A stretch of 29,989 bases of DNA from JBOHCT01 sp050699055 (GTDB taxonomy: Bacteria; Actinomycetota; Actinomycetes; Streptosporangiales; JBOHCT01): assembly GCA_050699055.1 (NCBI GenBank), contig JBOHCT010000024.1, positions 1-29,989 on the forward strand, given 5' to 3'. The position numbers and the translations under genes are program-made. Within the stretch, counting starts at the first letter, position 1, and each line of letters starts with the position of its first letter. The notes beneath the pieces are model-generated. The model did no database searches and had not been told where the DNA came from. It was given only the letters and a program-made list of their open reading frames with translations. Positions 16,511 to 23,727 of the stretch are shown here, one piece after another.

Positions 16511-17562
16511 AGCGCCGACGGGACCACAGTGACCGCCACAGCGACCGCCACAGCGACCGCCACAGCGACCGACTCGGGGACGCGAAGTTTTTCGACCTCG
16601 AGGATCTCCGCCGGACCGACGAACAACTGGACGAGATCGCCAAGGGCAGGCGGCCGCGGAACGAAGACTCCGTGCTGCGGCTGCTCGGCGCCCTCGCCGC
16701 CGAGGCACGTAACGAGGACCCGCGGGCGACACGGCAGCGTGCGCTGCGGCGCCGTGCGATATTGCAGGCCGCGGCGGGCCTGGTTGTCGCGCTCTTCCTT
16801 TCCGTCTCCGTACTCGACAGCTCCGGGGTGGTGTCGGTCCCCGTTAACCCGGTGGCCCGGATCATGGGCGTCCTGCACGGAACGCGACAGGCCGACACGC
16901 CCTCACCAGAGGCCGGTCAGAGCGGTGACGGCCACACCGCGGCGACCCCCGAGGACCCATATGGCCGGCGCGGGGGCAACGTGCCGGTTCTACCTGCCCC
17001 CACGTCCTCACGCCCGTCGCCGGCCAAGAGCTCGACGGTGAGCACCTCTCCGAGCCCAGGCACCAGCGAGGAGACGAGCACCGCCAGCGAGAGCCCGTCC
17101 GCCGGGTCGACCCCCTCGCAGAGCCCATCCAGCACGAAACCGCCGACCACGTCACCGTCCCCAAGCTCCCCTTCCCCCTCATCACCGACCTCCTCACCAA
17201 CGTCGCCGACGTCCTCACCAACGTCCTCACCGACGTCGTCACCGACCACGCAGTCCGGCAGCCCGACGCCGGGACCGAAACCGTCTCCCTCCGCCACCGC
17301 GAGCGCAAGCCCTGCCCCCAAACCGTCACCGGCGACCACCCACCCCTCAGTTCGGGAGCCGGCGAAAGGAACGACCCCCCACGCCTGGCAACGGGGTAGG
17401 CCGCACGGTCGTTGGACCGCACCCCCGCTGGCACGTCCCACGTTCCGTGGACACCCCAGGGGCGTACCCGTGGTTCCACATTCAGTACACGGCAGGCATT
17501 CGGCGCCCCGGGTGGGGCTTCCGTCCGGCGGGCACCTGAGAGGATACGAGAGAGGACATTGA
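16507..17562 (+). CDS. RsdA-like membrane anti-sigma factor with Pro/Ser/Thr-rich outer tail
   Basis: The 351-residue product has a cytosolic part whose residues about 26-73 (FFDLEDLRRTDEQLDEIAKG...) resemble the sigma-binding region of anti-sigma-D factor RsdA. One membrane helix follows near 88-105 (AAAGLVVALFLSVSVL), then a long outside segment dominated by Ser, Pro and Thr (SPTSSPTSSPTS type, coded by 12-bp repeats around 17180-17260) and a basic His/Arg/Gly-rich end. It should hold the sigma factor at the membrane until released by proteolysis. The N-terminus carries an SDRH tandem repeat. It overlaps the sigma gene at its start and the epimerase gene by one base at its stop. Confidence 0.8.
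   Translation: MKRRRDHSDRHSDRHSDRHSDRLGDAKFFDLEDLRRTDEQLDEIAKGRRPRNEDSVLRLLGALAAEARNEDPRATRQRALRRRAILQAAAGLVVALFLSVSVLDSSGVVSVPVNPVARIMGVLHGTRQADTPSPEAGQSGDGHTAATPEDPYGRRGGNVPVLPAPTSSRPSPAKSSTVSTSPSPGTSEETSTASESPSAGSTPSQSPSSTKPPTTSPSPSSPSPSSPTSSPTSPTSSPTSSPTSSPTTQSGSPTPGPKPSPSATASASPAPKPSPATTHPSVREPAKGTTPHAWQRGRPHGRWTAPPLARPTFRGHPRGVPVVPHSVHGRHSAPRVGLPSGGHLRGYERGH
16525..16572. repeat. 12-bp tandem repeat coding (HSDR)4 in the anti-sigma N-terminus
   Basis: Four units of CACAGCGACCGC, with one changed base in the first and one in the last, encode HSDR four times. The unit is in frame, so copy-number change would lengthen or shorten the cytosolic tail without a frameshift. Confidence 0.9.
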
Positions 17563-18512
17563 TGCGGGTACTTGTTACGGGGGCAGCGGGGTTCATCGGT
17601 TCCAACCTCACCGACCGGCTGCTCGCCCTCGGCCACCAGGTCGTTGGTCTCGACGACCTGTCGACAGGGCGGATCGAAAACCTGAACGCCGCTCGCGGAC
17701 ACGACGCCTTCACCTTCGTGCGCGCGGACGTGACCCAGCCGACCTTCCTCGACACGGTGGAGGCGCATCACCCTGAGGCGATCTGTCATCTGGCGGCCCA
17801 GGTGAGCGTCAGGCACAGCGTGTCCGACCCGGTACACGACGCCGCGACGAACGTCCTCGGCACCGTCGGTGCACTGGAGGGCGCCCGTCGCGCCGGCACC
17901 CGCAAGGTCGTGTTCACGTCCTCGGTCGCGGTCTACGGCGTGCCCGACAGGCTTCCTGTCACCGCTGGCGCGGCGAGAAACCCGCGCTCGCCTTACGCGG
18001 CGTCGAAGCTGTCCGGCGAGCTGTACTGCGAGACCTACCGCGAGCTGCACGGCATCGAGTCAACGACACTCACTTTGTCGAACGTCTATGGTCCGCGGCA
18101 GAGCCCGCACGGAGAGGCGGGAGTCGTCGCGATCTTCGTCGACGCCATGCTCCGCGACGCGTCCACCCGCGTCTTCGGCGACGGTACACAGACCCGCGAC
18201 TACGTGTTCGTCGACGACGTCGTCGATGCCTTCGTCCGCGCCGGCGACGATCCCGGGAGCGGCCGATACGACATCGGAACGGGGATCCAGACCAGCGACC
18301 GCGAGCTGCACCGGCTGTGTGCCGAGGCGACAGGTACCGAGGCGGAGCCGGAGCAGTCGCCGCCACGTGCCGGCGATCTACCGGCGATGGCGGTCGACCC
18401 CGACCCGGCGCGAACGGGTCTCGGCTGGGCGCCCCGCACCCGCGTCAGTGAAGGACTCGCCGCGACGGTGGTGTGGAGGCGGGGGCAGCTCGCTGACGTG
18501 TCCGTCGCGTAA
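17562..18512 (+). CDS. NAD-dependent NDP-sugar epimerase/dehydratase (extended SDR)
   Basis: The 316-residue product starts with the Rossmann signature VTGAAGFIGSN (Gly 7, 10 and 13). The catalytic SDR pattern is FTSS near 118-121 and YAASK (Tyr 145, Lys 149). Substrate-side segments NVYGPRQ and RDYVFVDDVVDA are typical of UDP-glucose 4-epimerase-like enzymes. It would interconvert or dehydrate an NDP-sugar to feed glycan synthesis, and the exact sugar cannot be told. ATG 17562 shares one base with the anti-sigma stop and follows GAGAGGA, so it may be expressed with the sigma operon. That is an unusual pairing that would tie sugar supply to sigma activity. Confidence 0.88.
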   Translation: MRVLVTGAAGFIGSNLTDRLLALGHQVVGLDDLSTGRIENLNAARGHDAFTFVRADVTQPTFLDTVEAHHPEAICHLAAQVSVRHSVSDPVHDAATNVLGTVGALEGARRAGTRKVVFTSSVAVYGVPDRLPVTAGAARNPRSPYAASKLSGELYCETYRELHGIESTTLTLSNVYGPRQSPHGEAGVVAIFVDAMLRDASTRVFGDGTQTRDYVFVDDVVDAFVRAGDDPGSGRYDIGTGIQTSDRELHRLCAEATGTEAEPEQSPPRAGDLPAMAVDPDPARTGLGWAPRTRVSEGLAATVVWRRGQLADVSVA

Positions 18513-18517
18513 TCCGG

Positions 18518-18697
18518 CTATCTGCGCCGCGGACGGAACGGTCGGAGCAGGGCCGACAGCCACCACCGGCGAAAACGCAGACAACCGCACAGCCCGCAGT
18601 CGCTCCCTGGCCGGTAGTGCGTGTGGGCGGAGCGAGGGTGACCGCAGCGGCACCGCGCACCCTTCGCGCCCGGGCTAGCCGACACCCTTGCTGGCAT
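18518..18697 (-). CDS. Small Cys/His-rich zinc-ribbon-like protein
   Basis: The 59-residue product has eight potential metal ligands in 24 residues: Cys 16, Cys 18, His 20, His 25, His 27, Cys 34, Cys 37 and Cys 39, in the order CRCGH, HTHYR, DCGLCGC, followed by a basic FRRWW end. Similar short actinobacterial proteins exist as uncharacterised families, so I call it probably zinc-binding without a function. ATG 18697 is chosen because GGGACGGGGG lies directly upstream and the frame further back is compositionally poor. It ends five bases from the convergent epimerase gene. Confidence 0.65.
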   Translation of the reverse strand: MPARVSASPGAKGARCRCGHPRSAHTHYRPGSDCGLCGCLRFRRWWLSALLRPFRPRRR

Positions 18698-18882
18698 CCC
18701 CCGTCCCTTCCGCTGGACAAAGGCTAGCGGTAGGAACGGGCCAGCGCTCGCGTCCGGATGAGCCCAGCACGTGGGTGCGGAGGTCCGCGGGCGGTCGGCC
18801 GGTGTCGGCTTCTTGGCCGCGTCAGGAGTCGCACACAATCACAGGACGGTGCACGAGCATGGCCGCACTTTGCGTGGCAAGG

Positions 18883-19941
18883 TCAGGCGTCACGGAAGCC
18901 AACGAGCCGCTTGACACCCATGCGCAGGTGATCGGCAGTGGACGAGACAGGCAGCCGCTCTCTCCTATACCCGCGACAGCCGTAACCGACCGCCCCGAAG
19001 CCCTCCTTGAACCTGGCCAGCGACGACCCTTCCCTGGCATCTCCCATGTGGTAGTACTGGCAGCCGGCCGCGATGGCGTCCTCGATCACGAGACGGTGGA
19101 GCAGGTCGTTGGCGCGCACCGGAGAGGCCAGCTCCTTGTCCATCGCGCCGCGCCAGTACTTCACCTGCGCCCCTTGCCGCAACACGAGGATCGCGGCGGC
19201 GGGCTGGTCGGCGACCCAGGCGACCCAGGTGGCAAACGCCCCCCCGAAACGATCGGCGACAGTCGCGAGCTTGTCCGGCGGATTCGCCCGGCGAGCACGC
19301 CACCGCGACAGGGCGAGCGGTTCGTGCTGCTGCTCGGCCCAGCGCGCTATCGACCGCTCGTAGAGCTGGTAGAAGGTCGGCAGGAGCCGGCCGGAGTGGT
19401 CGACCTCCACCTTGATGTCCGAACGCTCGGCCTTCCGCACCGCCCGCCTGACGCTCGCGTGAAAGCGGTTCGCCCAAACGTGGCCGAACCCTTCGCCGAG
19501 ATCAAGCACATAGGCGGTCTGGTCGATGGTGCTGAAGCGCCCTCCGCTGGCACCCTCCTGCCAGGCAGGACACGCCCTGGGGCGAAAACGAACATATGTC
19601 CTGAGCGCCGGCCGCCGCGCCAGGTCCTCGAAGACCAGGCGGGCCTCCTCCGCTGTGACGATACCCCCGGGACTGACCGGCCCGCCAATTCCCCAGTCGA
19701 AAGGCCATGACCCTTCCTCAGCCACCCACGTGGGCAACGTGCGGCGCGCCAGCGGAATGACGACACGCTGGCCCCCGGAAAATTCGTACAGCCTGCTTGC
19801 GTCCACGAAGGACCCGTTGTGACAAATACAGTCGAGCCAGGTGGGCGACTGCGTGATGAGCGCTTCGGAATCTTGGTCGAGCAGCTCCCGCCAGACCTCG
19901 CGGGGCGCCGGGCTCGTAACGCTCATCGTGGCGGCTTTCAT
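18883..19941 (-). CDS. FemAB/GNAT-like transferase (Acetyltransf_6 type)
   Basis: The 352-residue soluble protein has the split GNAT architecture of FemAB-like and BioF2-like proteins. The second half contains FHASVRRAVRKAERSDIKVEV, YQLYERSIARW, an AAAILVLRQGAQVKYWRGAMD strand pair, NDLLHRLVIEDAIAAGCQYYHMGD and the closing FKEGFGAVGYGCRGY typical of the family. Relatives add amino acids to peptidoglycan cross-bridges from aminoacyl-tRNA or acylate exopolysaccharide precursors; which applies is unclear. ATG 19941 follows AAGGGAA with good spacing. It is divergent from the second flippase, sharing a 557-base gap with it. Confidence 0.8.
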   Translation of the reverse strand: MKAATMSVTSPAPREVWRELLDQDSEALITQSPTWLDCICHNGSFVDASRLYEFSGGQRVVIPLARRTLPTWVAEEGSWPFDWGIGGPVSPGGIVTAEEARLVFEDLARRPALRTYVRFRPRACPAWQEGASGGRFSTIDQTAYVLDLGEGFGHVWANRFHASVRRAVRKAERSDIKVEVDHSGRLLPTFYQLYERSIARWAEQQHEPLALSRWRARRANPPDKLATVADRFGGAFATWVAWVADQPAAAILVLRQGAQVKYWRGAMDKELASPVRANDLLHRLVIEDAIAAGCQYYHMGDAREGSSLARFKEGFGAVGYGCRGYRRERLPVSSTADHLRMGVKRLVGFRDA

Positions 19942-20012
19942 GCGTTCCCTTCAGGGAGCATCCCCCGTACGCTGCCAGTCTCTGGACGTCCGTCGAGCCC
20001 GCTGGGCGCCTA

Positions 20013-20172
20013 GGGGTGTCCCGTAGACCTACTGCCCTGCTACGCGTCGCCCGGGCGGCGCCTCGCTTCGTTGTCGTCAGTCGACGCAGACCCAGCCTGC
20101 GACTCCTTCCTCCGCCTCGCGACGCATCCGCCCGGCCGTCGCTCGCGACGGACGAGATCTACGGGACACCCC
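20013..20172. mobile_element. 160-bp MITE-like element with terminal inverted repeats and CTA target duplication
   Basis: The left end GGGGTGTCCCGTAG (20013-20026) and right end CTACGGGACACCCC (20159-20172) are a perfect 14-bp inverted repeat. The trinucleotide CTA lies directly outside both ends (20010-20012 and 20173-20175), as expected for a transposition target duplication. There is no transposase gene, so it would be moved in trans. The ends and a 3-bp duplication are compatible with an IS5-like transposase, but that is only a guess. A shorter relative is at 13338-13393. Confidence 0.82.
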
Positions 20173-20341
20173 CTAGGGCGACGACTTGCAAGGCGCTACA
20201 TCAATCGTCCACGCGACCCGGTGTGCCTTCCAATGGGTCCCGGGGCCCAAATTTCTTATCCTCCGGATCCAGTGAAATGATCTTCCCGGATGAGATCTTA
20301 TAGTCGTGTGGGTTTGGAAACAATCCCAACAGTCGGGCGAA

Positions 20342-20354
20342 CTACACGGTGTAG
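20342..20354. promoter_or_regulatory. 13-bp palindrome, possible operator
   Basis: CTACAC-G-GTGTAG is perfect around a single central base, in the A/T-richer part of the flippase upstream region. It is a plausible binding site for a dimeric regulator, with no other support. Confidence 0.35.
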
Positions 20355-20376
20355 CCATTCGACCACAAATAGATGA

Positions 20377-20387
20377 TATCCGGGATA
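20377..20387. promoter_or_regulatory. 11-bp palindrome, possible operator
   Basis: TATCC-G-GGATA is a second perfect odd-length dyad, 34 bases (centre to centre) after the one at 20342-20354. Confidence 0.3.
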
Positions 20388-20498
20388 ACGCAACGCTTCG
20401 GGTCGCCGTATCGATTGCAGTAGGGAGCGCTTGCTCGCACGGCTCGCACCCGCGGCGAGGACCGTCCGTGCCTGTGCAGACCGCGAAGGCGAGGTGAG

Positions 20499-21893
20499 AT
20501 GGTCGAGACCAGGACCGGCACGGCGGACCCACATCGGGCTGCCGGGCCGGGGACCCGCGTCCGCGTGCGGGTACGAGACCATCTGGCCTCTGGTCACCGT
20601 ACCAATGCCTGGCTCGAGAGCCTCAAGAGCCACAGCGACGTCCTGTCCAATGCGGGGTCACTGATCGGGACCACCGCCGTCACCTCGCTGCTCGGATTTG
20701 TATTCTGGTGGGTGGCGGCGCGACTCTTCCCCATGGCCGCGGTCGGGTACGGGTCGGCCGCGGTCTCCGCCATGACACTGCTAGGCACCCTCGGCATGCT
20801 CGGGCTCAACACGGCTCTGGTCGGCGAGCTGCCCAAGCGCCCGCCCCACGCGGGCGGTCTCGTGGCCGCCGCCCTGCTCGTCTCCGGTGCGGCGAGCGGA
20901 ATCCTCGGGCTGGGTTTCGCGCTGATCGCCCCGCACGTGCGAGGCGACGTCGCCCCCTTCATCGACGGACCGCTGCGCGTCGCCTTCTTCACCTTCGCGG
21001 TGGCGATCACCGGTGCGATTCTTGTACTCGACCAGGCGTTCATCGGCCTGTTGCGCAGCGATCTGCAGCTGTGGCGCAACGCGACGTTCGCCGTGGCCAA
21101 GCTCGTGGTGCTGGTCGGGATCGCCCTGGTCGTCCATGACCGGTTCGGTATCGGCATCTTCGCCGCCTGGGCGGTGGGCACCGCGGTATCCGTGATCGTC
21201 CCCATGGTATTCCTGCGCCGGTCCGGTTACCGCATTCTCCACGCGCCGCAGTGGATGGTGCTGCGCTCGCTGTCGCGTTCCGCGGCCGAGCACAACTGGC
21301 TGAACATGGCGCTGCAGACGCCGCGCCTCGCGCTCCCGATCCTCGTGACCGCACAGCTGTCGCCCACGGCGGGGGCGAGCTTCTACGCCGCGTGGATGAT
21401 CGTCATCATCGCCTACATGCTGCCCAGTAACCTCACGACCGTCCTCTACGCCATCTCCTCCGCCGACAGACGCCTCCTCCGCCGCAAGACCCGCTTCACG
21501 ATGCGAACCTCCCTCATCGTCGGCGCGATCGGCGTATTCATCCTGATCGCGTGTGCCGGCCCCGCCATGGATCTGTTCGGCAAGGGGTACGAACAGGCGA
21601 TCACACCCCTTCGCATCCTGGCGCTGTCCTACCTCCCCATGGTGGTCAAGACGCACTACGTCGCGATCTGCCGCGTCCGTGGGTGGCGGGTCCGGGCCGC
21701 GTGGGTCGCCACGGGCGGGACAGCCCTCGAGCTGGCCGCCGCGGCGGTGGGCGGGCAGATCGCTGGCCTGACCGGTCTGAGTATCGGCCTGTTCGGGGCC
21801 ATGTGCGTCGAGGCGCTGGTGGTGGCACCGACCGTGGCGGGCGTCATGACACGATCGCCGAGATCCCCCGGTCAACACAGGGTTTCCGCCTAG
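20499..21893 (+). CDS. Second Wzx-type polysaccharide flippase
   Basis: The 464-residue product has a polar N-terminus of about 45 residues and then about twelve or more hydrophobic helices starting with SLIGTTAVTSLLGFVFWWVAAR. The GSAAVSAMTLLGTLGMLGLNTALV segment and a C-terminal VKTHYVAICRV segment are typical of oligosaccharide flippases of the MATE/MOP superfamily. It should move a lipid-linked glycan across the cytoplasmic membrane. Unlike the flippase at 5867-8272 it has no kinase domain, so the locus encodes two exporters, perhaps for two glycans. ATG 20499 follows GAGGTGAG. A perfect hairpin overlaps its stop codon. Confidence 0.88.
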   Translation: MVETRTGTADPHRAAGPGTRVRVRVRDHLASGHRTNAWLESLKSHSDVLSNAGSLIGTTAVTSLLGFVFWWVAARLFPMAAVGYGSAAVSAMTLLGTLGMLGLNTALVGELPKRPPHAGGLVAAALLVSGAASGILGLGFALIAPHVRGDVAPFIDGPLRVAFFTFAVAITGAILVLDQAFIGLLRSDLQLWRNATFAVAKLVVLVGIALVVHDRFGIGIFAAWAVGTAVSVIVPMVFLRRSGYRILHAPQWMVLRSLSRSAAEHNWLNMALQTPRLALPILVTAQLSPTAGASFYAAWMIVIIAYMLPSNLTTVLYAISSADRRLLRRKTRFTMRTSLIVGAIGVFILIACAGPAMDLFGKGYEQAITPLRILALSYLPMVVKTHYVAICRVRGWRVRAAWVATGGTALELAAAAVGGQIAGLTGLSIGLFGAMCVEALVVAPTVAGVMTRSPRSPGQHRVSA

Positions 21894-21908
21894 GTCGTGT
21901 CGACCTAG
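21890..21908 (+). terminator. Perfect 8-bp hairpin overlapping the flippase stop codon
   Basis: CTAGGTCG, loop TGT and CGACCTAG form a perfect stem; the flippase stop TAG (21891-21893) lies inside the left arm. It could stop transcription, protect the mRNA end or be a protein site. There is no T-run after it. Confidence 0.4.
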
Positions 21909-22051
21909 CGGCCGCCATGATCCGCGTTCGCGGTCTGAACGCGTCGAATACTGGCACCCGATGACCACAGACGCGGGTCTCGAAGGCTCTCACGACCCCG
22001 CTCCGCGGACCGCACGAGAAGGGGGCGGAACCCGCACGACACCCGCGGTGT

Positions 22052-22064
22052 ACTCGTGACGAGT
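22052..22064. promoter_or_regulatory. 13-bp palindrome before the lipoprotein gene
   Basis: ACTCGT-G-ACGAGT is a perfect dyad about 25 bases upstream of the lipoprotein start, in a 196-base intergenic gap. It could be an operator or lie in the 5' leader. Confidence 0.3.
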
Positions 22065-22089
22065 TGACCCCCTGGGGAAGGTGACGGAG

Positions 22090-23454
22090 ATGCGGACGCG
22101 TGTCGCGGCGGCCTGCTGCGTCCTGGTGCTGGCTCTCGCCGGCTGCACGGCGACCGGGGCGATCCGGGCGGAGAAGGGGCCATCCGGGCCTTCGAGGCCG
22201 TCGTCGGTCGACGAGCCACTGTACGGAATCGAGTGGGACGGCCGCCCGGCGGCCCTGGTCCGGCTGCACCCGACCACGCTTCGTCCCTACGCAGGCAGTC
22301 GGGTAGGAGTGGAGGACTTCACCGACGCCTGGAGCTTCTCGCCCGACCGGTCACGGGTGGTGCTCGCCCGGAAAACCTACGAGGGATTCCCGGCCAAGAT
22401 CCGGTTCGTCGACGTGGCGCGCGGGCGGACGCTGCGGGCGATGAACCTCCACACGCCGGGGTACGTGGTCGCCACCGCGTGGCCCTCACCGGATCGGGTG
22501 CTCGTGGTCGTCCAGCGGACCCACGATCGCTCAGCGTCGGCCATCGTGCGGCTCGTCGACCCGGCAGGACGTCGGACGCTCGCCAACCAAAAGCTCACCG
22601 GCGAGGTCCAGGGCATCGCCCACACCCCGCAGGGCCTCGTGCTGCTGGTCGCTCCGGTCGGCCGCATGGGACACCCGCGGCTCGCCGTCGCCCGCGCGGA
22701 CGGCACCGTACGCACGGTGCGGCTCCGCCACATCACCGCTGGAGCGATCTACCCGCGCGAGGACACCGAGAACAACGACCCGATCTTCCGCACCCATCAG
22801 CCCGGGCTCGCCGTGGACACCGCCCGCATGCGTGCCTTCGTCGTCGACGCGGACCACACCGTCGCGAAGGTCGACCTGCGGACGCTGACCGCGACCGCCC
22901 GGACCACCCATCGGCCGACCTCGGCGCTCGGCCTGCTGCGCCGCCTCTTCGAGACCCCCGCCCTGGCGAAAGGGATGAACGGGCCCATCCGCCACGCCGT
23001 ATGGCTCGGTCACGGAAGGCTCGCCGTCGCCGGCACCAACTATCGCACCACGCACGGCCGCGAAGGGGACCTGACGATGAGGTCCGTACCGGCCGGGCTC
23101 ACGGTCATCGATACACAGAGCTGGACCGCCCACGTCATCGACGCACACGCCAGCGACCTCGCCTACGCCGACGGGGTGATCGCCGCCTACGGGTCGGCCT
23201 ACGACAGCGCCGGCGACCAGCGGAAGGGCACCGGCCTGACCGCCTACACCCCCGACGGCGCGAAGCTCTACCACCGCTTCGGTCAGCAGACCGTGTGGAC
23301 GGTGACCGCGCGCGGCGACACCGCGTACGTCAACATCGACGGCGCCGCCGCGGACGGCGCCCGGCCCACCGTCCTCGACCTCGGCGACGGTCGCGTCCTG
23401 CACACCCTCGACCGGGGGAGTCACCCCGGACTTCTCCTTCCCAGCACGCCCTGA
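22090..23454 (+). CDS. Lipoprotein with beta-propeller-like repeats, function unknown
   Basis: The 454-residue product has a lipoprotein signal (basic start, hydrophobic core, LALAGC, Cys 19). The exported part has repeated short strands with Asp/Gly turns, such as SFSPDRSRVVLARK, IRFVDVARGRTLRAMNL, VRLVDPAGRRTL and AVDTARMRAFVVDADHTVAKVDLRTL, as in WD40/YVTN-like propellers. It probably binds a partner or substrate at the cell surface; no catalytic motif is seen. ATG 22090 is preferred over GTG 22081 because GGGGAAGG lies at a proper distance only from the ATG. The PBP gene follows 273 bases later on the same strand. Confidence 0.78.
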   Translation: MRTRVAAACCVLVLALAGCTATGAIRAEKGPSGPSRPSSVDEPLYGIEWDGRPAALVRLHPTTLRPYAGSRVGVEDFTDAWSFSPDRSRVVLARKTYEGFPAKIRFVDVARGRTLRAMNLHTPGYVVATAWPSPDRVLVVVQRTHDRSASAIVRLVDPAGRRTLANQKLTGEVQGIAHTPQGLVLLVAPVGRMGHPRLAVARADGTVRTVRLRHITAGAIYPREDTENNDPIFRTHQPGLAVDTARMRAFVVDADHTVAKVDLRTLTATARTTHRPTSALGLLRRLFETPALAKGMNGPIRHAVWLGHGRLAVAGTNYRTTHGREGDLTMRSVPAGLTVIDTQSWTAHVIDAHASDLAYADGVIAAYGSAYDSAGDQRKGTGLTAYTPDGAKLYHRFGQQTVWTVTARGDTAYVNIDGAAADGARPTVLDLGDGRVLHTLDRGSHPGLLLPSTP

Positions 23455-23512
23455 CCGGGGACCAACGTCGTCGATCCGGCCGCGCTCACAGGGTGCGCGA
23501 CCAGTTTTCGCG

Positions 23513-23584
23513 ACCAAGATCTGTTTCCGGTGCCGCAAGAGTGTCAACAACGGTCGAGTTCGAGCCGCAGAAACGGATCTTGGT
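23513..23584. promoter_or_regulatory. Long inverted repeat between lipoprotein and PBP genes
   Basis: Arms of 15 bases (ACCAAGATCTGTTTC at 23513-23527 and GAAACGGATCTTGGT at 23570-23584) pair with a single G-T mismatch and enclose 42 bases. The site is 58 bases after the lipoprotein stop and 143 before the PBP start. It may be a terminator or leader RNA structure, or paired operator halves. Confidence 0.5.
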
Positions 23585-23727
23585 AAGACACCTCGACCCC
23601 GACTCCTCGTGGACGCCCGGCCACCGACCTGGTTTGCTGGACCGGTCGCCCCGCCTCACGACGGGGGGGCGTTTCACTCCCGGGACCGAGTTCCCCGCGA
23701 GGTGGGTCGTCGCGGACAGGAGGCCAC

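Larger units (their letters stand above)
19942..20498. other. Divergent intergenic region with MITE and A/T-richer promoter segment
   Basis: This 557-base gap holds the 160-bp MITE-like element (20013-20172) and, after it, a stretch (about 20245-20420) clearly poorer in G and C than the window. That stretch contains a GGG/CCC hairpin (20234-20249) and two short perfect palindromes (20342-20354 and 20377-20387). No open frame here looks coding. It should contain promoters for the FemAB-like gene and the second flippase; I could not fix a -35/-10 pair. Confidence 0.6.

Noticed and set aside
17160..17260. 12-bp repeats read as a CRISPR-like or intergenic repeat array
   Set aside because: They are in frame inside the anti-sigma gene and encode Ser/Pro/Thr-rich sequence; there are no spacers.
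20016..20303. 95-codon plus-strand frame across the MITE
   Set aside because: It reads through inverted repeats of a non-coding element with no ribosome binding site and no recognisable domain.
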